NCBI GenBank assembly: GCA_947044405.1
Contig: CAMRHE010000360.1
Span: 235,001-299,000, forward strand
DNA length: 64,000 nucleotides
Source of the DNA: Leptodactylus fallax
Lineage: Eukaryota > Chordata > Amphibia > Anura > Leptodactylidae
Direction of reading: 5' to 3'
Shown here: in pieces, positions 21,748 to 32,268 of the stretch
Layout of the letters: every line of letters begins with the position of its first letter
Position numbering within the stretch: the first letter of the stretch is position 1
Position numbers and translations under genes: made by a program
The notes under the pieces: model-generated
Seen by the model: the letters and a program-made list of their open reading frames with translations, nothing else
The model's database searches: none
What the model was told of the DNA's origin: nothing

Positions 21748-23196
21748 TCACACAAAAAGTAGACCATGAACAGTTGACCTAAGTCTCTATCAGCAGAGAA
21801 GACCAGCCAAATACCATTAGGATAGGCCAAGAATGGTGGGGACGCTTCAATGGGAGCTGAGTTGCAGCATGGGCACCCGGCCTCTACATAGGGACTGAAG
21901 CTATCTACTTATGGTCCTGTGTTGTGGCCTATCCTGAAGCACCTAATAATAGGCCATAAAAACAACCCCTTTAACCTAAGAGCTGAGAACTCCAATGCCT
22001 ATATAGAAGTTTGGCTGGCGATACACATATGAGAAATGTTGCCAAACCTGCCGATGTTGTGTGACCTGCCGACTCTCCCTGGATGAGAGATGGATCACGG
22101 TTTTCGATTTCCATCCGCAGCCAGTCACTGGCCTCGGCGCATGTGCAGTAGTCAGGACATCATCGCTGCATCGATGACGTTCCCGACTACCACACTTGGC
22201 CACTGAATCCTGTGATTGTCTGTAACAGCCACATGGGGGGGGTCTTTCACGCCATAGATGGAATGTCGTAACCGGACGAGGACGGTTGTTAAAACTTACT
22301 TTAATTTTAAAGTGTAACTAAACTTTGGAACACCTTTTGGTTTTCTGGCAGGATTTGTGTCAGTAATAAATTTTGTAATTTGCTTTATTATCGCATTTTT
22401 TTTTCCTTTGTGTGAAGTCCTGCATGTCTTTATTCTTTCCCTTACTTCTTTATTGAGATCTGTCCCTGTTCCTTACTGTATATGGTGTACAGGCCTGTGT
22501 GTAATGCAGGGAAGCTGAGGATGGGGGGGTCACTTTACACTTATGCCCCTCGCCATGCAGTTGTCTGATGTCTACATGATGGTAGCAACTGAATGGATGG
22601 TTATCTCACTGAATCCCAGCCTGGTCCTGTCATCGCTGCACCAAATCACTGCCTGAAATGTCTACCCCCCTAGAAAGGGGTGATCTGGAAAAGGTTTGGT
22701 TCTATAGCAAACTGTTAACCGGGCCCCCGCACAGTATTTTGCCTCTTTACTGGCCCCAATGGCCAAGCAGCAGTAAGCCAGTCACACGTTGCAAATCATG
22801 AGATGGAATGGTGTAAAGCGGGATGTACACTGGACTCTGGAGCGGTGGGAACATGATCTGTGGAGTAACCGATCACACTTCTCTATCTGATGGACTAGTC
22901 GGGGTTTGGCAAGTGCCAGGAGAATGTTACCGGCCTGCCTACATCATGCCAGCTGTGGGGTTTGGTGGTCATCTCTAGCGGACTTATTGAAACGAATGGT
23001 GTAGGAGTGTGCCGGTCTCACCACAAAACACCCACATTCTCGGTATTGGTCGAATGCCCAACAATCAGGATAAGGGGTCCTTATCTGAGATGGAAACCCC
23101 TTTAATATCTATGAATTTAAAATGGGATGCCAAAAAAAACTGTAGGTGTAATGTGTACGTGTCCCAATCCTTTTCTCTGTATAGTGTATATACATT
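21748..23196. other. 3' flank of gene 1
   Basis: No further gene seen. A possible polyadenylation signal AATAAA lies at 22365-22370 in an AT-rich stretch. Short remnants of frog inverted-repeat elements (for example AAAGTGTAACTAAACTTT near 22310) are scattered here. Confidence 0.4.
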
Positions 23197-23758
23197 AATC
23201 CAAACAAAAGAGAACAAGTCAAGAAAAACCAAAAAATCTCAAAAAATATATAAAAATATATATTTATTAATAAAAATGTAATAAATAATACATTTAGAAA
23301 AGCATGTATCAAAGGCAATAATACAGGTGACACAAAGAATGAGACACAACACAAGACACGTGTCACATAAAAAGGCTCAAAAGTATACAAAAAGTATATA
23401 TGAAGATGACAGTATATATATAATGGCCCACAATATGTATTCAATATTAAATATACAAAATTTTGCAAACCATATATAAAAAATATCTAAATAGGGAACT
23501 TAAACCCAATAAATAATGAAACATGTCACATGGACAAAAAAATATATATATGGAAATGCAAAATGCAAGACACTATCCATATATAGCTGACATATATTAA
23601 AGGTAATAAGTGATGAAACATGCCACATGGACACAAAAATATATATGGAAATGCAAAATTAGAAACACTATCCATATGTAGCTAACATATATTACTAAAT
23701 ATTGGTAAGTACCATATATAGAAGAAAGCAACAATGGATACAAAACATATCAAATAAG
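23197..23758. repeat. Left arm of a large foldback element
   Basis: From AATCCAAACAAAAGAGAACA to CATATCAAATAAG, this is nearly the reverse complement of 31616-32201. The arm continues beyond the retrotransposon at 31168-31190. Total arm length is about 585 bp. Confidence 0.9.
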
Positions 23759-24769
23759 TGTAGGGAACTGCCATTTCTACTAGTATATAATGTATCTGGC
23801 TTCTTTGCCCCTGCAGTTTGGCTTCAGAGACCCCAGGCATTTAGTGCAAGTTTTGTTTTGTAAATACAGTGAGTCAGACACATGTGAGGCAGAGCTGCTG
23901 GGGGGAGAGATGTGAGCAGAGCTGCTGAGACAGACATGTTATGTCTGGGGGAGTCTAAGAGCCACTTGTTCCTCTTTACTTCACAGTATATAGTTAGGTA
24001 TGTGTTACCCCCTATATACTCACAGGACCTAGCTAGTAACCGTAGTTAGGGATCCATATATATATATAGTTCAGGGCAGTGATAGGTTAGGCTTCCGAAG
24101 GCCAACTAGCTAGTTAGAGGCCCGGTGGCACTAGTAGTTTAGCTGGCAGGTTAAGGACTCAGTGTTAGGGTAGTCAGGCCTGCATCTACTGCCGTCACCG
24201 TCGCCCTGTTTGCTGCCTGTGAAGAATCTCACCATCATCATCATCATCTCCTGATCGGCTGTCTGTCATCTCCTGGAAGAATCCGAGGATCCACAGTCAT
24301 CCACAGGGGCCCCTGCATCTCTTCTGTTGCCTGGAGGTATTGTCCACTGGACTCTTGCTATATATCTATATATATATATACCCGGGTATATAACCTAAGA
24401 CGGTTGAGGACTTGCTGGTTGTTGTAGTATTGCTGTGTTCTGAGTATATTGTATGTATGTATTATTACCCTGTTGATTCTTATAAAGCTACTGTTATAAC
24501 CTTATGTGGTATCTGTATGTATTCTTCAGACTGTGAGATTAGTACAGTGATCCTTGTTAAGGCTACTAACTGTACTTCATGGGTAAGTCCCAGGAAGAGA
24601 TCCTCCCTGTAATACAGAGGCTCTATCCTGGGTGGAGGCACTGATATATTTCATATATGTTCCCACTCTTCCCTTCAGCGAAGGCTTCAGGTCCCATTAT
24701 ACACACAGGTCAGCGCCAGAGTCTGTTGCGGGAGGGATAATACTCATACCCCCCCCAAATAGGGCTACA
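23759..24769 (+). repeat. 5' LTR
   Basis: Starts TGTAGGGAACTGCC and ends GGGCTACA. Contains a short TATATATATA stretch near 24060 and another near 24370. A short open frame at its centre recurs in the 3' LTR and is not a gene. Confidence 0.95.
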
Positions 24770-24795
24770 TTTGGAGGCACTGCTGAGATTTAGAA
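24770..24795 (+). promoter_or_regulatory. Putative primer-binding site
   Basis: TGGAGGCACTGCTGAGAT starts two bases after the LTR and begins with TGG, as expected for pairing with a tRNA 3' CCA end. I could not assign the tRNA with confidence. Confidence 0.45.
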
Positions 24796-24813
24796 GTGGG
24801 AATAGTCATTGAT

Positions 24814-27800
24814 ATGGAGAAGCGATATAGCTCAGAGGGGAACCTCCCACTAGCTACTACATGGGATTACCGACCTCCTGTTCCTCCCCTGGTTCAGGTA
24901 AAGGAAGAACCCCGCTCAGCCAGTTACCCCCCCAGTATGGCCGTCGCTAGCAGTTCCTCTAGTGACAGTGCTATTAGCACTTTAGCCAGGCTGACTGAAA
25001 TGTTAGCTCAGGGCCTGCAGGCCACTCACTACAAAAAACTAAAAGTATTCTCTGGTAATGTCCCAGTACCACAAGGGGAGGAAAACTTTGAGATATGGAA
25101 AGAACATACTCTCCAATGCCTGAAGGAATGGTCTTGCTCTGAAGAAGGCAAGCGGCAGCGTATCAGTGAAAGTTTGCGGTCTCCTGCTGCAGAATTGATC
25201 CGCTTGTACAGAGACTCTCATGAAGGAGTGAGTGCATTGGACTATATACAAGTACTGTCTGATCACTTTGAGCCATACTATGACCTTGCCCAGATGGTTA
25301 CTGATTACCGAATGGTTCGTCAAAAAGAAGGGGAAAATGTCTCTACTTTTATTAACCGTTTACAGCTACTTCTTTCACGTCTGGTGTACCACGCAGCTAT
25401 ATCTACTTCAGAGGTAGACGCTATGAGAACCAGTCAGTTGGTGAGAGGGTTACAACCTCATCATCCTCTTGCTCAAGTACTCAAGGTCTTACTATCTGAT
25501 AGAGTCCTTCCATTTCCTGACTTAATGAAGTTAGTGAAGAAACAAGAAGCTGACATTAGTTTTAGTACCCCTAAGAAAGCGAAAAGCATCTCTAAAGAAG
25601 ATGTTGTTCCTAATTCAAACAAGGACAAACCAGCGGAGCGGTCAGAACTTAGACAGTCCGCCACTCCACCCACTGCCACTCAATGGAGGAAGGATGCTAG
25701 AACCTGTTATAAATGTGGTCAGACGGGCCATACTGCCAGACAGTGTACAGAGGACAGTGAGGGATTGAGACACAGTGCTGTCTTCTCTATTCAGAATCAA
25801 AGACACCGAAGGAAGGCGGGCCGAGTAAAGACCAGAGGCGCTATCGCGGGCTCCAGGTCCGTTGTCAAAGTCACTGTCAATGGTCATGCCGCTCCTGCCC
25901 TGTTTGATACAGGATCTCAAGTGACCCTGATTTATCGCTCGTTCTACCAAAAGTATCTGAGGGATATACCTCTTCAGTCTACAGGACAAATGAAATTGTG
26001 GGGGCTTAATTCAGGATCATATCCTGTAGATGGCAGCCTACAAGTAGTTATAGCTGTCCCTGAATTAGAAGATCAGAGTGTCGCTCCCATGAAGATTACG
26101 GCTCTTGTCTGTCCTGATACAGGGGATTCTTGTGCAGCTCCTGTGATACTTGGCACTAATTGTCCCGCAGTGCATTATGCTTTTCAGAAGTTTCTTGGAA
26201 GAGATTGGAACCCTGCAGCTCAGCCGGTGAATATATCTTCTGATCTTAGAGAACTCTGTGATGCCCTGTCTACTGGCTATCGACATGGAATGGTATATCA
26301 TATCGGTGAGAGAACCGTGGAAGTTCCTGCCGGCGGGGAGAGAGTTCTGAGAGTAGCCTCCAGCATTGCTCCCGATTTGCTTGAAGGGGGGAGTTATGTC
26401 CTTATGGAAACCCCTGAAGAAATGATTAACCAGAATGGCTGGATGGTGATCCCAGAGAGAAAGGACTGGAGAAATAAAGTGGAGTTATCTACCTGTGTGA
26501 CAGTGAGGAACTGTTCACCGCATCCGATTGTAATTGGACCATACCAGAATGTGGCCCACTGCTACCCTGTGCTTGGAGTAAATCCATACGCTGAAGTGTG
26601 CAGGATTCAAATCCGAGATGCAATCCCTAATCTCAATCTTGACTTGAGTGATCCACATTTACCAGAGGCCTGGAATCAGCGACTGACACAGAAGTTGTCT
26701 GAATTATCGGAAGTGTTCTCCATGGATGATATGGATGTAGGTTGTGCTAAAAGTGCTCAACACACTTTCCGATTGACCGATTCTACTCCCTTCCGGGAGC
26801 GACCACGGAGAGTTGCTCCAAAGGATGTTGATGAGTTAAGACAGACTCTACAGCAAATGAAAGGTCAGGGGATCATTGTGGACAGTAAGAGCCCCTATGC
26901 CTCACCTATTGTGGTGGTAAGAAAAAAATCTGGAGCAATTCGCCTATGTGTGGATTACAGAACTCTGAACCGGAGAACCTTACCTGATCAGTATACACTG
27001 CCGAGAATTGAAGAAGCTCTGGAAGCTCTGAATGGAAACTGTTGGTTCACAGTGCTGGACCTAAGATCGGGATACTATCAAGTCCCAATGGCACCTGAGG
27101 ATCAGGAAAAGACAGCTTTCATATGCCCCTTGGGTTTCTTTCAGTTCACTCGTATGCCGCAAGGTACAAAAGGTGCGCCAGCAACGTTCCAAAGGTTGAT
27201 GGAAAGAGTGTTAGGTGATTTAGTGCCCCGGGAATGCCTTGTATATCTTGATGACATTATTGTGTTTGGAAAGACGCTGGAAGAACATGAAGAACGACTC
27301 ATGAGAGTACTCCATCGCTTAAAAGAAGAGGGGCTGAAGTTGTCGGCTGACAAATGCAAATTTTGTAGATCTTCGGTCACTTATGTAGGTCATATTGTTT
27401 CTGCTGAAGGAGTTGCTACCGATCCTGGTAAGATTGAAGCTGTGGTGAATTGGCCCCGACCGCAAAATATTACGGAGTTGCAATCTTTCTTGGGGTTTTG
27501 TGGATTCTATCGACGATTTGTGGAAGGATATTCAAAAATTGCTCGAGCCCTCCTCGACCTGTTGAAGAGTGATGCAGGAGATCCAGGAAAGAAGAAAGGG
27601 TCTTCCAAAAGCCTTTTTGGCGATAGGTGGACTGCGGATTGTGAAGAAGCATTTAAGTTGTTGAAGAAGAAATTGACAGAAGCTCCCGTTCTGGCTTATG
27701 CTGATGCACAGAAGCCATATGTGCTACATGTAGATGCCAGCTTTGAAGGATTAGGTGGCGTGCTGCACCAAGAATACCCGGCCGGGTTACGGCCCATAGC

Positions 27801-30033
27801 TTTCATAAGTCGAAGTCTTTCTCCCAGCGAGAAAAATTATCCAGTACATAAATTGGAGTTTTTGGCGCTCAAGTGGGCCATTGTTGATAAATTACATGAC
27901 TATTTATACGGAGCCACGTTTGAAGTAAGAACAGACAACAATCCACTGACATACGTTTTGTCAACCGCTAAACTCGATGCTACAGGACATCGCTGGTTGG
28001 CAGCTTTATCCAACTACCAATTCACACTCAAGTATAAATCGGGGCCTAAGAACATTGGGGCAGATGCTCTATCAAGACGGCCTGGATTACCTAGTCCGGA
28101 AGTAGTGGATGAATGGGAAGAAGTGCCAAGTCCTGGAGTAGGAGCTTTGTGTGCCATGGCTGCTGTAGTTGAAGACCGAGTAGCCTTTTCTGAAACTCGG
28201 CTTATTGACTCTATTGGGGGAGGTCCCGAAGCTGTACCAGACATGTTTGCCTACCCTGCCGCTTTAGGATCCTTTGAGAGTTGTTCTATATCTTCAAAGC
28301 GAATGATCTGGAGTCAAAAGACTGATCCTTTAATTGGACCTCTTTATCAAGCAGTGAGTTCTCAAGACAGAGAAATGTTAAAGACATCCCTACCCTCTGA
28401 ATGCAGTCAACTTCTACGAGATTGGGAGAAGTTTGAAATAGACAATGGCCTACTTTATCGTGTGGTGCTGTATCATGATCACCCTGGAAGGCGCCAACTA
28501 GTTATTCCAAGCTGCTTTCAGAAGATGATTTTCCGAAGTCTGCATGATTATCATGGTCATTTGGGACCTGAGAAGACTTATGGCCTAATACAAGACCGAT
28601 TCTACTGGCCCAAAATGAGAGATACCGTGACTCGTCTGTGTAGGTGCTGTCGCAGATGTTTGCAGAGGAAGACTGTCCCGGTTCGAGCGGCCTTCATGGG
28701 ACACTTGAAGAGTTCGGGCCCCATGGATCTTGTCTGCATAGACTTCCTTTGTATTGACAACGACTCCAGAGGATTTGGAAATGTATTGGTGGTGACTGAT
28801 CACTTCACACGATATGCTCAAGCCTTTCCGACTAAGGATCAAAAAGCAGTCACTGTTGCAAGAGTGCTTTGGGAAAAGTATTTTATCCATTATGGCTTAC
28901 CACACCGGTTGCATTCTGATCAAGGCCGGGATTTTGAGAGTAACCTGATCAAAGAGTTACTTCAGTTGTTGAACATCCGCAAAAGTCGGACGACGCCTTA
29001 CCATCCAGAGGGAGATGCCCTTCCTGAAAGATTTAACAGGACTTTACTTGATATGCTTGGTACCTTACGAATTGAGGATAAGCGATCCTGGAGTCGAAAA
29101 GTGGAGGCTATGGTGCATGCCTATAATAGTACAAGGCACGAGAGCACAGGATATTCACCATACTTTCTGATGTTTGGAAGAGAGCCTAGGCTACCTATTG
29201 ACATCTTGTTGGGAGTCTCTACCGATGGTATCAGTCATCGAGATCATTACCGATACGTGGCACGTTTGAAAGAAACGCTTAAGAGTGCTTATCAGCTGGC
29301 TGAGGAAAATGCGGCCAAAGTGAATGAAGGAAATAAAAGGAGATTTGATCTTCGAGTAAGATACCGAGAATTGAACCCTGGGGACCATGTTCTGCTACGG
29401 AATTTGGGAGCATCTGCAAAACATAAGCTGGCTGATCGATGGCGGAGTGAACTCTTTACAGTGGTAGATCGGTTACCTGGAATACCAGTCTACAAGATAA
29501 AAGGACGGGACGGGAGGATCAGGACTTGGCATAGAAATCATTTGTTGCCTGTACCTCAGATTGATGGTATGGATATCTCCAATGATGGCTCGGCCTGCGA
29601 TTCTCCACAGTCCTTAGCCGATATTCCACCTGACCTTCCTGAAACTCCTGAGAGTGATTGGACTGTGGCTCCTGAAGTCCCTAGATCACCAATATCTTCT
29701 CCTTCAGGGAAACCTATGAACCCTCAAACTCCAGAATTCGTACCTAGATCTGTGTCTACAGATGAGCAGGGATCTAGCTCTCCTACGCCACCAGCACCAT
29801 CCCCTCCCATGGCAGACAACCCTAGTTTAGGGCCTGGACATGCTAGTTTACCTCAGAGAGAGGTACGGAGAGGAGAGAGAATTAGACACCCTCCACCTAT
29901 GCTGACATATGATAGTTTGGGGGACCCCAGATTTACTACTCAGCCTCATTTATACCATGCTTGGGTGGGTGCAGTGTCCACTTTGGTCAATATGTTACCA
30001 ATTTTCGCTCCTGCTGGCATGTATACCTATTAA
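24814..30033 (+). CDS. Ty3/gypsy Gag-Pol polyprotein
   Basis: A single uninterrupted frame of about 1739 codons from the ATG at 24814. Gag comprises residues 1 to about 300 and ends in a CCHC zinc knuckle (CYKCGQTGHTARQC, about 298-311). Its capsid part resembles the gag of PNMA-type domesticated genes. The protease has LFDTGSQ near 365. Reverse transcriptase has LCVDYRTLN and YLDDIIV (near 811). RNase H has HVDASFEG near 974 and RTDNNPL. Integrase has an HHCC finger (near 1243-1280) and a catalytic triad at CIDF, HSDQG and PERFNR; the last two are separated by 35 residues. A proline-rich tail follows with no chromodomain seen. Gag and Pol share one frame, so no frameshift signal is needed. 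Confidence 0.93.
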   Translation: MEKRYSSEGNLPLATTWDYRPPVPPLVQVKEEPRSASYPPSMAVASSSSSDSAISTLARLTEMLAQGLQATHYKKLKVFSGNVPVPQGEENFEIWKEHTLQCLKEWSCSEEGKRQRISESLRSPAAELIRLYRDSHEGVSALDYIQVLSDHFEPYYDLAQMVTDYRMVRQKEGENVSTFINRLQLLLSRLVYHAAISTSEVDAMRTSQLVRGLQPHHPLAQVLKVLLSDRVLPFPDLMKLVKKQEADISFSTPKKAKSISKEDVVPNSNKDKPAERSELRQSATPPTATQWRKDARTCYKCGQTGHTARQCTEDSEGLRHSAVFSIQNQRHRRKAGRVKTRGAIAGSRSVVKVTVNGHAAPALFDTGSQVTLIYRSFYQKYLRDIPLQSTGQMKLWGLNSGSYPVDGSLQVVIAVPELEDQSVAPMKITALVCPDTGDSCAAPVILGTNCPAVHYAFQKFLGRDWNPAAQPVNISSDLRELCDALSTGYRHGMVYHIGERTVEVPAGGERVLRVASSIAPDLLEGGSYVLMETPEEMINQNGWMVIPERKDWRNKVELSTCVTVRNCSPHPIVIGPYQNVAHCYPVLGVNPYAEVCRIQIRDAIPNLNLDLSDPHLPEAWNQRLTQKLSELSEVFSMDDMDVGCAKSAQHTFRLTDSTPFRERPRRVAPKDVDELRQTLQQMKGQGIIVDSKSPYASPIVVVRKKSGAIRLCVDYRTLNRRTLPDQYTLPRIEEALEALNGNCWFTVLDLRSGYYQVPMAPEDQEKTAFICPLGFFQFTRMPQGTKGAPATFQRLMERVLGDLVPRECLVYLDDIIVFGKTLEEHEERLMRVLHRLKEEGLKLSADKCKFCRSSVTYVGHIVSAEGVATDPGKIEAVVNWPRPQNITELQSFLGFCGFYRRFVEGYSKIARALLDLLKSDAGDPGKKKGSSKSLFGDRWTADCEEAFKLLKKKLTEAPVLAYADAQKPYVLHVDASFEGLGGVLHQEYPAGLRPIAFISRSLSPSEKNYPVHKLEFLALKWAIVDKLHDYLYGATFEVRTDNNPLTYVLSTAKLDATGHRWLAALSNYQFTLKYKSGPKNIGADALSRRPGLPSPEVVDEWEEVPSPGVGALCAMAAVVEDRVAFSETRLIDSIGGGPEAVPDMFAYPAALGSFESCSISSKRMIWSQKTDPLIGPLYQAVSSQDREMLKTSLPSECSQLLRDWEKFEIDNGLLYRVVLYHDHPGRRQLVIPSCFQKMIFRSLHDYHGHLGPEKTYGLIQDRFYWPKMRDTVTRLCRCCRRCLQRKTVPVRAAFMGHLKSSGPMDLVCIDFLCIDNDSRGFGNVLVVTDHFTRYAQAFPTKDQKAVTVARVLWEKYFIHYGLPHRLHSDQGRDFESNLIKELLQLLNIRKSRTTPYHPEGDALPERFNRTLLDMLGTLRIEDKRSWSRKVEAMVHAYNSTRHESTGYSPYFLMFGREPRLPIDILLGVSTDGISHRDHYRYVARLKETLKSAYQLAEENAAKVNEGNKRRFDLRVRYRELNPGDHVLLRNLGASAKHKLADRWRSELFTVVDRLPGIPVYKIKGRDGRIRTWHRNHLLPVPQIDGMDISNDGSACDSPQSLADIPPDLPETPESDWTVAPEVPRSPISSPSGKPMNPQTPEFVPRSVSTDEQGSSSPTPPAPSPPMADNPSLGPGHASLPQREVRRGERIRHPPPMLTYDSLGDPRFTTQPHLYHAWVGAVSTLVNMLPIFAPAGMYTY

Positions 30034-30142
30034 CCTGTTGTGACTCTGTAAATGCAAAAGCAACCATATTGATATTGTCATTGGTAATGTTGACTGTATA
30101 CTATGACTTTGTATGTCTTTGACGTGACGTAAAGATTTCACC

Positions 30143-30152
30143 AGAGGGAGAG
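30143..30152 (+). promoter_or_regulatory. Polypurine tract
   Basis: AGAGGGAGAG directly precedes the 3' LTR, the expected place for priming plus-strand DNA synthesis. Confidence 0.8.
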
Positions 30153-31167
30153 TGTAGGGAACTGCCATTTCTACTAGTATATAATGTATCTGGCTTCTTT
30201 GCCCCTGCAGTTTGGCTTCAGAGACCCCAGGCATTTAGTGCAAGTTTTGTTTTGTAAATACAGTGAGTCAGACACATGTGAGGCAGAGCTGCTGGGGGGA
30301 GAGATGTGAGCAGAGCTGCTGAGACAGACATGTTATGTCTGGGGGAGTCTAAGAGCCACTTGTTCCTCTTTACTTCACAGTATATAGTTAGGTATGTGTT
30401 ACCCCCTATATACTCACAGGACCTAGCTAGTAACCGTAGTTAGGGATCCATATATATATATAGTTCAGGGCAGTGATAGGTTAGGCTTCCGAAGGCCAAC
30501 TAGCTAGTTAGAGGCCCGGTGGCACTAGTAGTTTAGCTGGCAGGTTAAGGACTCAGTGTTAGGGTAGTCAGGCCTGCATCTACTGCCGTCACCGTCGCCC
30601 TGTTTGCTGCCTGTGAAGAATCTCACCATCATCATCATCATCTCCTGATCGGCTGTCTGTCATCTCCTGGAAGAATCCGAGGATCCACAGTCATCCACAG
30701 GGGCCCCTGCATCTCTTCTGTTGCCTGGAGGTATTGTCCACTGGACTCTTGCTATATATCTATATATATATATACCCGGGTATATAACCTAAGACGGTTG
30801 AGGACTTGCTGGTTGTTGTAGTATTGCTGTGTTCTGAGTATATTGTATGTATGTATTATTACCCTGTTGATTCTTATAAAGCTACTGTTATAACCTTATG
30901 TGGTATCTGTATGTATTCTTCAGACTGTGAGATTAGTACAGTGATCCTTGTTAAGGCTACTAACTGTACTTCATGGGTAAGTCCCAGGAAGAGATCCTCC
31001 CTGTAATACAGAGGCTCTATCCTGGGTGGAGGCACTGATATATTTCATATATGTTCCCACTCTTCCCTTCAGCGAAGGCTTCAGGTCCCATTATACACAC
31101 AGGTCAGCGCCAGAGTCTGTTGCGGGAGGGATAATACTCATACCCCCCCCCCCCAAATAGGGCTACA
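30153..31167 (+). repeat. 3' LTR
   Basis: Same as the 5' LTR except for a longer C run near 31143-31154, which accounts for the full 4-bp length difference. Confidence 0.95.
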
Positions 31168-31615
31168 TAAGCAAATAGATAAATACAAAAGCTGTTTGTG
31201 TCTGCCCTGTGATAGGCTTATATGCTGATCCCGTTTGTTTTTACATATATTCTTCACCATTGTAGTTATACTTACCTTTTCATGCGTTCCAGCGTGGAGC
31301 GCATGACGTTGGTGCGCTGACCCCGCGAGATCAGTCCAGCGCTACTACGTGCATGGGAATTGTGCGTCATTTGACGCGACTGCCCGCTACTGCGCATGTG
31401 CAGAACTGATTTTCGCTACGGCCATCACGGCATCATGCTCTACTATCTACAGCTGGTTACACATGGTTTGGGGGTCCCTATATATACCTCTCCTCTTAGT
31501 TGGACACTACACCTCCTGAGGAAGCTTTTTTAGCGAAACGCGTTGAGGTGCGTTTCCACGCATACCTTTGTGTTCACTGGGCTCAAATCTACCTTTATAA
31601 TGGCTGCAGGTAATT
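31168..31615. repeat. Foldback element: end of left arm and central spacer
   Basis: The first 23 bases complete the left arm. The rest is a spacer of about 425 bp containing the stretch GCGAAACGCGTTGAGGTGCG near 31533, a motif I associate with repeated DNA in frogs. No gene seen. Confidence 0.6.
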
Positions 31616-32201
31616 CTTTTGTATTTATTTATTTGCTTATTTGATATGTTTTGTATCCATTGTTGCTTTCTTCTATATATGGTACTTACCAATATTTAGT
31701 AATATATGTTAGCTACATATGGATAGTGTTTCTAATTTTGCATTTCCATATATATTTTTGTGTCCATGTGGCATGTTTCATCACTTATTACCTTTAATAT
31801 ATGTCAGCTATATATGGATAGTGTCTTGCATTTTGCATTTCCATATATATATTTTTTTGTCCATGTGACATGTTTCATTATTTATTGGGTTTAAGTTCCC
31901 TATTTAGATATTTTTTATATATGGTTTGCAAAATTTTGTATATTTAATATTGAATACATATTGTGGGCCATTATATATATACTGTCATCTTCATATATAC
32001 TTTTTGTATACTTTTGAGCCTTTTTATGTGACACGTGTCTTGTGTTGTGTCTCATTCTTTGTCTGTGTCACCTGTATTATTGCCTTTGATACATGCTTTT
32101 CTAAATGTATTATTTATTACATTTTTATTAATAAATATATATTTTTATATATTTTTTTAGATTTTTTGGTTTTTCTTGACTTGTTCTCTTTTGTTTGGAT
32201 T
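31616..32201. repeat. Right arm of the foldback element
   Basis: Nearly the reverse complement of 23197-23758 plus 31168-31190. It holds the uninterrupted sequence corresponding to the retrotransposon target site. Confidence 0.9.
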
Positions 32202-32268
32202 GTTGATATTTGCGGTCAAGTTTATATGGAGGTTTTTTCTTTTTTGGTTAGTGTATGTACATTATACA

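Larger units (their letters stand above)
23759..31167 (+). mobile_element. Full-length Ty3/gypsy LTR retrotransposon
   Basis: LTRs of 1011 and 1015 bp (TGTAG...CTACA) flank a single gag-pol frame. A TAAG target duplication lies at 23755-23758 and 31168-31171. By eye, the LTRs differ only in the length of one C run (8 versus 12), so the insertion is very recent. The order protease, reverse transcriptase, RNase H, integrase is that of the gypsy group. There is no envelope frame. The element sits inside a foldback arm. Confidence 0.95.

Noticed and set aside
24412..24612. 66-codon frame (also 30806-31006)
   Set aside because: Lies inside the LTR and appears twice only because the LTR does; no known domain.
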